Below, one piece after another: positions 47,049-55,978 of a stretch of 64,000 nucleotides of DNA. Position 1 is the first letter of the stretch, and each line of letters begins with the position of its first letter. Source of the DNA: Thiolinea disciformis DSM 14473 (lineage in GTDB: Bacteria > Pseudomonadota > Gammaproteobacteria > Thiotrichales > Thiotrichaceae). Below the pieces are notes generated by a model. It saw nothing but the letters and a program-made list of their open reading frames with translations, made no database searches and had not been told where the DNA came from. The position numbers and the translations under genes are program-made. The stretch is from positions 62,001-126,000 of the forward strand of contig NZ_AQVE01000001.1 of assembly GCF_000371925.1 (NCBI RefSeq), given 5' to 3'.

Positions 47049-47957
47049 TTAGTTGTTATTCTGGCCAGCTAATAAGGTTAGATAACGTTGGTAACGTTGC
47101 GGTGGCAAATCGTGGCTAGCAATTGCTGCCTTAATCGCGCAACCTGGTTCGTGGTGATGTGTACAATTATTAAAACGGCACATCCCCATAAAGGCTTGGA
47201 ACTCTGGATAACCTGCTTGTAAGTCTAGCACACTTAAGGGCAAAAGCGGAAAATCACGTACACCGGGTGAATCGATTAAAGCGCCACCCTCGGGTAGATG
47301 ATACAGTGATGCAACTGTTGTAGTGTGTCTCCCCTCACCGGTATCGGCAATGGCACCAATTTTTAAGTCAAGTTCTGGTACTAAAGCACTGACTAATGAG
47401 GATTTGCCAACACCGGATTGCCCTGCAAAAATCGCCGTCTTACCCTTAATAGCTTGGCGCAAAGCGCTTAGACCTTGCCCTGTTTTGGCTTGCACAGGAT
47501 AAACTGGATAGCCGACTTGCTCATACTCGGCTAAGGCGGCCTCTTGTTCTGCTGAGCTATACGCCGCCCGCAAATCCGCTTTATTCATGATGATAATAAC
47601 ATCGGTTGGCAGATGGCGCGCTGCAATTAAATAACGATCCAACATTTCCCAATTGGGCGCTGGTCGCCAACTACTCACCACTAACAGTACATCTATATTA
47701 GCAGCCACCGCTCGGGGTTTGCCGCGCATATCAGGACGTAGTAACACATTTTGACGCGGCAAAATATCGATGACACTAGCATTGCCTTGGCTCTCGGTTT
47801 GCCATGCGACGTAATCACCGCAGGCGATATGCTCCAATTTGCGCCGTGTGGTGGCACGAATCGTTTCTCCCTGTGCCGTTTCGAGAATAAGTTCTGCGCC
47901 AAAACGGGTGATGACGCGGCCAGTAAGTTGCTGATCTGAAACGCTGGGGTTGGGCAT
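47049..47957 (-). CDS. rsgA: Small ribosomal subunit biogenesis GTPase RsgA
   Basis: Circularly permuted GTPase that tests maturation of the 30S subunit. An OB-fold (about 10-75) is followed by G4 (MNKADL), then G1 (GQSGVGKSSL) and G3 (DSPGVRDF), and a C-terminal zinc site C-x5-C-x-H-x5-C (CRFNNCTHHHEPGC). At 302 residues it is a normal length. It forms a set with the downstream-facing orn in many gammaproteobacteria, as here, with two genes between. Confidence 0.95.
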   Translation of the reverse strand: MPNPSVSDQQLTGRVITRFGAELILETAQGETIRATTRRKLEHIACGDYVAWQTESQGNASVIDILPRQNVLLRPDMRGKPRAVAANIDVLLVVSSWRPAPNWEMLDRYLIAARHLPTDVIIIMNKADLRAAYSSAEQEAALAEYEQVGYPVYPVQAKTGQGLSALRQAIKGKTAIFAGQSGVGKSSLVSALVPELDLKIGAIADTGEGRHTTTVASLYHLPEGGALIDSPGVRDFPLLPLSVLDLQAGYPEFQAFMGMCRFNNCTHHHEPGCAIKAAIASHDLPPQRYQRYLTLLAGQNNN

Positions 47958-47960
47958 GAA

Positions 47961-48263
47961 TTATTGCGTTCGGGCTGGATTGGGAAATTTATAATAAGCT
48001 TGATTGAGGTAGGCGACCACATCTATGATCTGATCGTCGAACCAATTAGTACTTAAATTGGCATCGCAGGTGCGTACTTGGCTTTCTAATTGCGCTAAGC
48101 TTTTCACTTTTCGATCCGGCTTCGTAAAAACTGTTGCAGCATGGCAGGATAAACAACGGGATTCTTCAAATAATTTTTTACCACTTAAAGGATCACCATT
48201 ATTGGCGGCATGAGCCACATTAGCCATCATTAGGCTAGCCATCAGCAATGCAAAAGTTTTCAT
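47961..48263 (-). CDS. Small periplasmic c-type cytochrome
   Basis: A 100-residue protein with a signal peptide (about 1-19, AHA) and one heme site CLSCH at 37-41. The mature part contains no Met and no second His, so the usual axial ligands are missing; the C-terminal segment NLSTNWFDDQIIDVVAYLN and a third Cys in RTCDAN resemble the SHP-type high-spin cytochromes, whose sixth ligand is an Asn. It lies three bases after rsgA in the same direction and is followed upstream by the M48 protease gene. An electron-transfer or ligand-binding role is inferred. Confidence 0.85.
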   Translation of the reverse strand: MKTFALLMASLMMANVAHAANNGDPLSGKKLFEESRCLSCHAATVFTKPDRKVKSLAQLESQVRTCDANLSTNWFDDQIIDVVAYLNQAYYKFPNPARTQ

Positions 48264-48274
48264 AGCAACTCTCT

Positions 48275-49516
48275 TTAGGTCTGTTGTTGTAAATGGGCAA
48301 TGCGAATCGCAGCAGGTGGATGCGAATCATAAAATGCCGAATGCAACGGGTCCGGTGTTAAGGTATTCGCATTTTCCTTATACAGACCCACCAAAGCAGC
48401 AATGAGTTCCGTAGCACTTGACTGACTGGCAGCGAAGCTGTCTGCCTCAAACTCATGCTTGCGTGATAAACGCGCCATAATCGGGCTAATGAAAAAAGTA
48501 AAAACGGGGCTGACTAACACAAATAATAACAGAGCCATATAAGCAGAGGGTTGGCTTACCCCTAAACTTTGGTAAAACCATGTTTGCTGCATCAACCACG
48601 CTAACACCGCAAAGCCTATAAACGTCATGGCAACCGATAGCAGCATTCCTTTCACAATATGTTTGTGTTTGAAATGCCCTAATTCGTGGGCTAGTACGGC
48701 TTCAATTTGCGCCGGCGTTAAATGTTTGAGGAGTGTGTCGAAGAAGACAATCCGCTTATTGCGTCCAAAGCCCGTGAAATAAGCATTACCATGGGCGGAA
48801 CGTTTAGAACCATCCATCACAAACACGCCCTTGCTATTAAAGCCCGTGCGGGTTAATAAGGCATCAATACGCTGCGCGACTTCACCTTCTTGCAATGGCT
48901 CAAACTTATTAAATAAAGGTGCAATAAATTTGGGATAAGCCCAAGTCATTAAGAGTGAGAATGCGGTCAAACCCGCCCACGCATACAGCCACCATAAGGA
49001 ACCAGCCCCTTCCATGAGCCACAATACGAATAAAATGAGGGGCACACCGATCACCAAGCCTAAAGCTGCACCTTTGACCATGTCGCTGAAAAAGGTTTTT
49101 AGGGTGGTTTTATTGAAGCCGAAGCGCTCTTCAAGGATAAAAGTACGATAGAGGGACAAGGGTAGGTCAATTAAACTACCAATAAAGGTCATGCTTAAAA
49201 TCACGGCTGTGCCGGTCCATAAAGGACTCCAGCCGAAACTCCGCCAGAATTGATCTAATAATTCTAAACCGCCGCCTAAGGTCCACGCTAATAAAATGCC
49301 CACACTGAGCCATAAATCTAAACGCCCCAATTTACCGCGCGCTTGCGTATAATCAGCAGCCTTTTGGTGTTCGGCGAGTGAAATTTTGTCGGCAAAGGCA
49401 CTAGGAACGGCGTTGCGATGTTGACTGACGTGACGCGCTTGGCGCAGGGATAGCCATAATTGCACACCCGTCGAGACGACTAGGAACAACAGGAAAATAA
49501 CTGTAAAACTTAGCAT
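48275..49516 (-). CDS. M48 family membrane metalloprotease (Ste24/CAAX protease 1-like)
   Basis: A 413-residue integral membrane protease with several helices, the zinc motif HELGHFKHKH near residue 275 and the downstream EFEADSFAA third-ligand motif. The layout, with N-terminal helices and RTFILEERFGFNKTT, is that of the Ste24/FACE1 group rather than HtpX. Such proteases handle membrane or misfolded substrates in bacteria. It is divergent from orn. Confidence 0.92.
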   Translation of the reverse strand: MLSFTVIFLLFLVVSTGVQLWLSLRQARHVSQHRNAVPSAFADKISLAEHQKAADYTQARGKLGRLDLWLSVGILLAWTLGGGLELLDQFWRSFGWSPLWTGTAVILSMTFIGSLIDLPLSLYRTFILEERFGFNKTTLKTFFSDMVKGAALGLVIGVPLILFVLWLMEGAGSLWWLYAWAGLTAFSLLMTWAYPKFIAPLFNKFEPLQEGEVAQRIDALLTRTGFNSKGVFVMDGSKRSAHGNAYFTGFGRNKRIVFFDTLLKHLTPAQIEAVLAHELGHFKHKHIVKGMLLSVAMTFIGFAVLAWLMQQTWFYQSLGVSQPSAYMALLLFVLVSPVFTFFISPIMARLSRKHEFEADSFAASQSSATELIAALVGLYKENANTLTPDPLHSAFYDSHPPAAIRIAHLQQQT

Positions 49517-49614
49517 AAGTAGTAATAAATCTAGTGAGTGGATAGCAAGAGTTTAGTTTAAGCTCACTATTTGTGCAGTAAGCCTAACTATCAAGTGTTT
49601 GAGTATAGAAAGCC

Positions 49615-50166
49615 ATGACATTAAATCAAGAAAACCTGATTTGGATCGACCTTGAAATGACCGGTTTGGATACGATGAATGATGTGATCATTGAGATTGC
49701 AACCGTCGTTACTGATAAAGATTTGAAGGTATTAGCCGAGGGGCCTGTGATTGCCATTCATCAAGCTGATGACATCTTAGCGCGTATGGATGACTGGAAT
49801 CAGAAACAACATGGCAGTTCAGGCTTGGTTCAACGCGTGAAAAATAGTCACTGGACAGAGACTGAGGCAGAGCAAGCCACCTTGGATTTTCTGCGCCAGT
49901 ATGTGCCAGAAGGTGCTTCACCCATGTGTGGCAATAGCATTTGCCAAGATCGCCGCTTTTTAGCGCGTCAAATGCCAAACCTAGAAAAATTCTTTCATTA
50001 TCGCAATTTAGATGTAAGCACCTTAAAAGAATTAGCCAAACGCTGGCGCCCCGGTTTGACCGATAAATTTGTTAAAGAATCACGCCATCTGGCTTTAGCC
50101 GATGTGCTGGATTCGATTGATGAATTGAAATTTTACCGCGTGCATTTTTTGCAGCTCGTAGTGTAG
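49615..50166 (+). CDS. orn: Oligoribonuclease
   Basis: A 183-residue DEDDh 3'-exoribonuclease that degrades dinucleotides, including pGpG from c-di-GMP breakdown. The catalytic acids are in [10 protein letters not shown] (D12, E14), [10 protein letters not shown], and the closing [11 protein letters not shown]. Full length and canonical. It is followed after 23 bases by a toxin-antitoxin pair. Confidence 0.97.
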   Translation: MTLNQENLIWIDLEMTGLDTMNDVIIEIATVVTDKDLKVLAEGPVIAIHQADDILARMDDWNQKQHGSSGLVQRVKNSHWTETEAEQATLDFLRQYVPEGASPMCGNSICQDRRFLARQMPNLEKFFHYRNLDVSTLKELAKRWRPGLTDKFVKESRHLALADVLDSIDELKFYRVHFLQLVV

Positions 50167-50189
50167 TCTTTGGAAACAAGAGAAAAATT

Positions 50190-50414
50190 ATGGAGTTATT
50201 AGAGCGTATTACTGTAGAAGTAGGAAAATGTGGCAATCGTCCTTGTATTCGTGGTATGCGGATACGAGTGAGTGATGTATTAGGTATGTTAGCTGAAGGC
50301 ATGTTGCCAGATGAGATTTTGGAGGATTATCCCTACCTAGAAAAAGAGGATATTAAAGCAGTGCTCATTTATGCCGCTCGGCAATTTGATCATCCCATTT
50401 TGCGAGCTGCTTGA
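50190..50414 (+). CDS. DUF433-family antitoxin
   Basis: A 74-residue protein of the DUF433 (VapB45-like) family: ITVEVGKCGNRPCIRGMRI, then a helix-turn-helix-like VSDVLGMLAEGMLPDEILEDYPYL and a C-terminal toxin-binding tail. DUF433 proteins pair with PIN-like DUF5615 toxins as here. Its stop codon overlaps the toxin start (TGATG), so the pair is translationally coupled. It would also repress its own promoter, by analogy. Confidence 0.88.
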   Translation: MELLERITVEVGKCGNRPCIRGMRIRVSDVLGMLAEGMLPDEILEDYPYLEKEDIKAVLIYAARQFDHPILRAA

Positions 50415-50743
50415 TGAAGTTTCTTGTTGATGCACAATTACCTCCAGCGTTAGCTCGTTTTTTAGCAAGTTTGGGCGAAGAAGCTGTTCATGTATTAGAT
50501 GTTGGTTTATTAGAAGCTTCGGATAGTGCAATTTGGGAGTTTGCTCTTAAAAATGAATGGGTCATAATCACTAAAGATGATGATTTTCAATTTAGAGCTT
50601 CTGTAACACTAATGCCTCCGAGAATTATTTGGGTAAGAGTGGGCAATTGCTCTAAAAAACGTTTGATTGAGATTTTTAAAGAACATTGGAATACTATAAA
50701 AGAAGAATTGGACATGAATACTCTATTAGTTGAGGTAGCTTAA
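50414..50743 (+). CDS. PIN-like DUF5615 toxin
   Basis: A 109-residue PIN-fold-like protein of the DUF5615 (VapC45/Mut7-C-like) group. Acidic residues that fit a metal nuclease site are D6 in FLVDAQLPP, the ASDSAIWEFA segment and ITKDDDF. The predicted role is a ribonuclease neutralised by the DUF433 partner. The ATG at 50414 overlaps the antitoxin stop by one base. TA pairs of this type are often horizontally acquired; neighbours are otherwise core genes. Confidence 0.88.
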   Translation: MKFLVDAQLPPALARFLASLGEEAVHVLDVGLLEASDSAIWEFALKNEWVIITKDDDFQFRASVTLMPPRIIWVRVGNCSKKRLIEIFKEHWNTIKEELDMNTLLVEVA

Positions 50744-50744
50744 A

Positions 50745-51068
50745 GTGGGTGATTTAGCGGTTATACAGGAAATCTTCTCGGATAAGATATTATCTGCTTC
50801 ACAAGTTGGGGATGTTTATGAGTTTGAGCTTAAAGGTTTGGCTCCACCGAAAGAAAAATTTAGAGTAAAGCTGAAAAAGCAAAAAGATGGAGGCTTTGTT
50901 GCTTTACAAAGTCATTATGTGCACAGATCAGGTTTAGCAGGTCCTCATTATGTCTATATTACTGGAGAAAATCGTTTAGAAGCTCTTCGTGAGGTTTTCT
51001 TGCATGGTTTGATGAACTACGATTTACAGGATAGTGGTGCAAAGTGGGTAAAAGAGCCAGATTTCTGA
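50745..51068 (+). CDS. Hypothetical protein, third gene of the toxin-antitoxin unit
   Basis: A 107-residue soluble protein starting at GTG one base after the toxin stop, with GAGGT about ten bases upstream. I do not recognise a family. It is rich in Lys and beta-prone segments (VYEFELKGL, FRVKLKKQKDGGFVALQSHYVH) and ends with an alpha/beta segment around LEALREVFLHGLMNYD. Tight spacing ties it to the toxin-antitoxin pair; a regulatory, accessory or passenger role is possible. Confidence 0.68.
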   Translation: MGDLAVIQEIFSDKILSASQVGDVYEFELKGLAPPKEKFRVKLKKQKDGGFVALQSHYVHRSGLAGPHYVYITGENRLEALREVFLHGLMNYDLQDSGAKWVKEPDF

Positions 51069-51087
51069 CTCTGTAAGTTTTGGTAAA

Positions 51088-52866
51088 TTATATTCGTTGC
51101 AATTGCAACCACATCTCCAACAACGCCATATGCCACAATTTACTCCCTTTAATCCGTGTCAAATGCTCCTCAGGTTTACTTAGTACCTTTTCCACATAAG
51201 CAGGATTATATAAGCCGCGTTGTTTAGCTGTTGGTGAGAGTAATAAATCGCGCATCATATCTAAGAATTCGCCGCGCACGAATTTTAAAGCGGGAACAGG
51301 GAAATAACCTTTTGGGCGATCAATCACGCTATCTGGTACTCGTCCACGTGCGATTTGCTTTAATACGTATTTGCCGCCATCACGTAGTTTTAATTCGGGG
51401 GGCATTTGGGCAGCGAGTTCGACTAAATCCTGATCTAAAAACGGTACACGTGCTTCCAAGCCCCATGCCATCGTCATATTGTCCACGCGCTTGACAGGAT
51501 CATCGACAATGAAGGTGGTCACATCGGCACGCAATACCGCATCTAAATGCTCATCGGCGTATTCGGTTTCCAACAACTCGCGTACTAATTCACCCGTGTA
51601 ATCGCGCTCAGTTTGATATTGCGCCTGCAACATTTGATTGAGCTCACCATGTTCACGGTCAAAATAGTAGGGCGCAAAGCGGGCTAAACGATCAGGATTT
51701 TGGTCGGCGTGGGTTTGTGGATACCAAAAATAGCCACCGAATACTTCATCCGCGCCCTGTCCTGATTGCACTACTTTGACGTGCTTAGAGACTTGTTCCG
51801 ACAAGAGATAAAACCCAATGGCATCTTGCCCGAACATGGGTTCCGCCATATTGGCAACCGCTTCGGGCAAGCGCTGTAGGGTTTGTTCATTGGGAATATG
51901 GAATTTGTGGTGATTGGGTTTAAAGCGCTCCACCACCGCATCGGAGTATTCGTATTCGCTGCCTTTTTCCTCAGGTTGATCATCAAAACCGATGGTAAAG
52001 GTGCGAATATCTTTAATACCAATCTCATCCAACAGCGCGACCAATAGACTCGAATCCAAGCCACCTGACAACAATACACCCACAGGTACATCGGCAATAT
52101 TATTGCGACGTCGCACCGCCACGCGCAAAGCCTCATGAATAGCATCAATCCATTCTTGCTCAGAGTGGGGTTCGGCGGGACGCTTAGCTACCAAATTCCA
52201 ATAACACTTTTCTTCCATACGCCCATCACTGTGCAAGGTGAGGGTGTGCGCGGGTTTGAGTTTGCGGATACCCTTTAACACGGTGCGTGGTGCAGGTACG
52301 ACGGCGTGCAACGTGAATAAATTGTGTAACGCCAATGTATCAAGGCTGGTGTCGATGCCTGAGGTCGCCAATAAAGCTTGAGTATTGGAGGCGAATTTGA
52401 ACGATTTACCATCGTGCGCGTAGTACAAAGGTTTAATGCCCATGCGGTCACGTGCCACAAACAGGGTTTTCTTGTTCATATCCCACACTGCAAAGGCAAA
52501 CATGCCTTTTAAGTGTTTGGGCGCGTCCTCGCCCCATTCGGCATAGGCTTTCATAATGGTTTCGGTGTCACCATCCGAGAAAAAATGATAACCCTTCGCT
52601 TTGAGTTCGGTGCGTAATTCGGGGTAATTGTAGATCGTGCCATTGAAGACGAGGGCTAGACCCAATTCGGCATCGACCATTGGTTGGCTGGATTTGTGGG
52701 AAAGGTCAATAATAGCTAAGCGGCGATGTCCAAAGGCAAGCGCACCATCCGAAAAGCTTCCCGCATGATCGGGACCACGCTTTTCTAGCTTTGCCATCAT
52801 GGCATTAATGTTTTTTAATTCAGGTACTTGACCATCAAACCGTAGTTCACCGCTGATTCCGCACAT
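51088..52866 (-). CDS. Asparagine synthetase-like amidotransferase (N-acetylglutaminylglutamine type)
   Basis: A 592-residue glutamine-dependent amidotransferase. The N-terminal Ntn glutaminase has nucleophile C2 (MCGISG), and the synthetase domain has the PP-loop LLSGGLDSS. Segments such as DTSLDTLALHNLFTLHAVV and APRTVLKGIRKL are like the N-acetylglutaminylglutamine amide (NAGGN) osmolyte enzymes rather than the AsnB of asparagine synthesis. The usual partner, an N-acetylglutaminylglutamine synthase, is not adjacent. AsnB proper remains the alternative. Confidence 0.82.
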   Translation of the reverse strand: MCGISGELRFDGQVPELKNINAMMAKLEKRGPDHAGSFSDGALAFGHRRLAIIDLSHKSSQPMVDAELGLALVFNGTIYNYPELRTELKAKGYHFFSDGDTETIMKAYAEWGEDAPKHLKGMFAFAVWDMNKKTLFVARDRMGIKPLYYAHDGKSFKFASNTQALLATSGIDTSLDTLALHNLFTLHAVVPAPRTVLKGIRKLKPAHTLTLHSDGRMEEKCYWNLVAKRPAEPHSEQEWIDAIHEALRVAVRRRNNIADVPVGVLLSGGLDSSLLVALLDEIGIKDIRTFTIGFDDQPEEKGSEYEYSDAVVERFKPNHHKFHIPNEQTLQRLPEAVANMAEPMFGQDAIGFYLLSEQVSKHVKVVQSGQGADEVFGGYFWYPQTHADQNPDRLARFAPYYFDREHGELNQMLQAQYQTERDYTGELVRELLETEYADEHLDAVLRADVTTFIVDDPVKRVDNMTMAWGLEARVPFLDQDLVELAAQMPPELKLRDGGKYVLKQIARGRVPDSVIDRPKGYFPVPALKFVRGEFLDMMRDLLLSPTAKQRGLYNPAYVEKVLSKPEEHLTRIKGSKLWHMALLEMWLQLQRI

Positions 52867-53109
52867 GGAGTATCCTTTGTTTTTAGACGCTGCTACTTAG
52901 TCTGCCATATCGCAATGTGTAAATCTAAAAGTCTAAGAATAACAAGGGGAAAAAGTTTTGTTGTTGTTAAGCGTAAATCAATGAAATTTGCAACCTGATG
53001 ATTGTTTATCGTTAATTAACATAACAGCCCACGTCGATTTTTGTGATAAAATTCGTCTAAAGCAGCCAATTATTTCTATAAATCAAATTTTCTAATTAGA
53101 ACCAGAGTT

Positions 53110-53730
53110 ATGAAGCAACATCACCACGATCAACAACCCAAATCGCGTAGTGAAATTATTACTTTGCTTAGTTTTATGGGTATCTTTCTACTCCTCATGG
53201 CGCTAGACATTTTCAATAATTATACTCCCACTAAACTAGCCGCTTTATTCTTTATCCTATGGTGGATGCCCTTAGTATTTGTGCACGAATATGGGCACGC
53301 TTTAATGGCAAGGGGCTTTGGTTGGGATATTCAACGCACTGTGATCGGTTTTGGTCGCGTTATTTATGAAGGCAGATTATTTAATGCACCGCTAGAATTA
53401 CGCTTATTTCCTATTGAGGGTTTTGTCCAGTTTGAACCACGCGCTAATCAAGCCTCGGGTTCATGGAGACAAGCCCTAATCTATTTCGCAGGCCCGGGTA
53501 TTGAGTTGTTAGTATTTTTTATTTTATTGGCAATCATGGGCGTAGATAATTTCTTTTTTATTGAAGACAATTATAGCAAACTGGCTCTACAAGTCCTTGG
53601 CTTTGCTGCTTTAGCAGGCGCTGTTATAAACTTAATTCCGATTGGCGTGACTACTAAAGAAGGCGAAGTACCAAACGACGGTCTAGGTATTTTACTTAGT
53701 TTATTCGGATCCAATACTAAATCGAAGTAA
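53110..53730 (+). CDS. M50-like site-2-protease-type membrane protein
   Basis: A 206-residue membrane protein with about four to five helices. The zinc motif HEYGH is at 59-63 inside a hydrophobic helix, and NLIPIG (174-179) with D190 in VPNDG resembles the third-ligand NPDG motif of M50 proteases. There is no PDZ domain. Convergent with the 748-residue coiled-coil gene, whose stop lies two bases beyond its own. Substrates are unknown; the catalytic residues look intact. Confidence 0.8.
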   Translation: MKQHHHDQQPKSRSEIITLLSFMGIFLLLMALDIFNNYTPTKLAALFFILWWMPLVFVHEYGHALMARGFGWDIQRTVIGFGRVIYEGRLFNAPLELRLFPIEGFVQFEPRANQASGSWRQALIYFAGPGIELLVFFILLAIMGVDNFFFIEDNYSKLALQVLGFAALAGAVINLIPIGVTTKEGEVPNDGLGILLSLFGSNTKSK

Positions 53731-53731
53731 A

Positions 53732-55978
53732 CTAACGCCAAGCTTGTAATAAGCCACGCGTCTGTTCCGCAATGGTTGCCATAGGTAGATAAATAATCGT
53801 CACCAAAATAATTAATAACAAAATGGAGGCTAGTGTCATTTTAAAGAATGATGATTTTTTCTTTGGCTCAGCCTTAACTTCTATGGGATTCAAACTTAAA
53901 GCCGATAAGATGGAATTTTGTTGCTCGAGTAGTAAATTGCCAAACTTTTCATAATAACCCAAACTATTTGCTTGATTCATCTGAGCAATTTCATTGGAAT
54001 CGTTTAAGGTTGAATGGATATTCGCTAATAAGCTGCGATGTTCACGATTCAAACTATATAACTCCTCTAAGGTTTTGCTGGCTGTTGTATGATCCTGTCT
54101 TAGACTATCTAAATTTTGCACAAAAGCCATATTAGCTGCTGCCAAAACATCACTTAAATCTTTCTTCTGCTGCTCGTTAAATGCAGAATGGGTTATTTTA
54201 TCGACCAAGTCTTCGTAAGATACTTTAAAAGATTCTTTTAGTGATTCCTTAGCAGTTGACAGTTGATCTTTATTTGTTGCCTCTAAAGCTAATAATTGCG
54301 CCTTCACTTGATTAACAGCCTGTTCAAGCTGACTATGCGTCTTCGAAGATAAACTATTCTGTTGATCAAGGTTTTGATTAAGTGAGGATAAGACACCGAT
54401 GAGCAGTAGTTGGATATTTTCTTGCTGTAAATCAGATTTCTTAATTTCTTTACTTTCTTCTGCCAACGCTACTAATAACTCACGAATATCCTTATCTTCT
54501 TGAGAGTTAATAAGGGCTTTGGCACGTTCATAAGCCTGCTCTTTCTCAAGAATCACATCAACTTGACGTTGTCTGAGAGCCTCTAATTGCTGGGCAATTT
54601 CTTTAGCTAGTGCTTCATTCAACTGAGACATAGGGGCTTTTTCCAATAAGGCTTGGGTAAGTTGATAATAGTAGGCAGCTTGTTGTCGTGGGTTTTGATG
54701 TTGATTGGATAAGGTAAAATAAAAATCGGCTAATTGCTTATATTTAGGTATATCACGATATAGCTCATTACTTTCATAAAGCTGATTCAACGTAGCCGCA
54801 TAAACATCAATTTTTTGTTTTAACTCACTAGTTTCGGACAGATCATTTTTATAAAGCTTTTCATTGGTTATCTGCTGCAAGGCTTGCTTTAACAGGTTAA
54901 TTTGCTGCTCAGGCTCCTGCGCTAAGCTGATAAGGGCATCATATTTTTTGATTTTTTCGGACAACAACAGCGGATGATAACGACCAATTGCAGCTTTATT
55001 ATTCGTCTTTAAGGCTTGTGCAAACCGCAATTGCGCAAGTGCCTCTTTATCCCACTCTAGCGCTTTGTGTAGCGCAGACACTTTAAGACTTGGTGAGTTA
55101 GTGTGCTCTGCTAGACCCGCTAAGTGCAGATATTTGGCGGTCAACTCAGCGCGCTGCTGTTTTAACGCACTTTCCTCCTGCACAACTTTAACTAAAGCAT
55201 CTTGTAAAGCTTGATCACTGAGTAAATTATCTGATGCTTTTAAAGTCGAGCTTAGGCTTAAATCATCCTCTAATTCAACCGGCGCCACGCTAATTAAGGG
55301 CAAATCACTTTTAATCGTTTTAATGTACTTGTTGATACTGTCTAAACTAGCCGACAGTTTTAAGGCTTGTAGCTCATTGAAAACGCTTTTATACAACACG
55401 ATAGATTTCAGATAAGTCTGCTGCTCAGCTGTGTTTAATACAACCAGAGCACCTTCCAGACTCAACGGGTCGAGGTTTTCTAGACTAATAAAAGTTTCTT
55501 GTTCCTGATCTGCTCGATTTTGTTGTGAGCTTAGTAGGCTAATCACTTGAGTTTGACTGGGGGCATGACGCTTAACACTCATAAGCTGAAAGTTATTGCT
55601 AGCTGCTTCAGCCTGAGCACTTAAACTGTCGATAATGGCCATAGGGTCAAGCTGATTCAGACAAGGAAACGCTTGCAGCTCAATAATGCCAAATGCTAAT
55701 TCACTGTCAGGCAAGCCATACAAGATCTCATCTTTCAAGGTTAAGGTCTGTTGAGTGGCCTGATGAGTCAAATAAATGTTTAGGCCATCACTTGCCATAT
55801 GCCAGTTTGGTTTAGGCGCAATAGCACTCAGCCATCGTTTCGAGCTGATGAGATAAGCGATGGCGGCTTGCCGATCTGGCTTAATGAGTAGTGCCAGAGC
55901 GCTAGTAGCAAGCGTATTAGGCGGCTTAGCTTCCATACTAATCCGCACTAAGCAATTCTCTAACGAGCTAGCAGACAT
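53732..55978 (-). CDS. Large coiled-coil tail-anchored protein of unknown function
   Basis: A 748-residue protein I cannot place in a family. The first 220 residues or so look globular; the remainder is Gln/Leu/Lys/Glu-rich helix with long predicted coiled coil (segments such as LKQALQQITNEKLYKNDL and ALEATNKDQLSTAKESL). A single membrane helix at about 714-737 (ASILLLIILVTIIYL) is followed by 11 residues, so the bulk should be cytoplasmic with a C-terminal tail anchor. It abuts the convergent M50-like gene. A scaffold or cell-envelope organising role is speculation. Confidence 0.72.
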   Translation of the reverse strand: MSASSLENCLVRISMEAKPPNTLATSALALLIKPDRQAAIAYLISSKRWLSAIAPKPNWHMASDGLNIYLTHQATQQTLTLKDEILYGLPDSELAFGIIELQAFPCLNQLDPMAIIDSLSAQAEAASNNFQLMSVKRHAPSQTQVISLLSSQQNRADQEQETFISLENLDPLSLEGALVVLNTAEQQTYLKSIVLYKSVFNELQALKLSASLDSINKYIKTIKSDLPLISVAPVELEDDLSLSSTLKASDNLLSDQALQDALVKVVQEESALKQQRAELTAKYLHLAGLAEHTNSPSLKVSALHKALEWDKEALAQLRFAQALKTNNKAAIGRYHPLLLSEKIKKYDALISLAQEPEQQINLLKQALQQITNEKLYKNDLSETSELKQKIDVYAATLNQLYESNELYRDIPKYKQLADFYFTLSNQHQNPRQQAAYYYQLTQALLEKAPMSQLNEALAKEIAQQLEALRQRQVDVILEKEQAYERAKALINSQEDKDIRELLVALAEESKEIKKSDLQQENIQLLLIGVLSSLNQNLDQQNSLSSKTHSQLEQAVNQVKAQLLALEATNKDQLSTAKESLKESFKVSYEDLVDKITHSAFNEQQKKDLSDVLAAANMAFVQNLDSLRQDHTTASKTLEELYSLNREHRSLLANIHSTLNDSNEIAQMNQANSLGYYEKFGNLLLEQQNSILSALSLNPIEVKAEPKKKSSFFKMTLASILLLIILVTIIYLPMATIAEQTRGLLQAWR

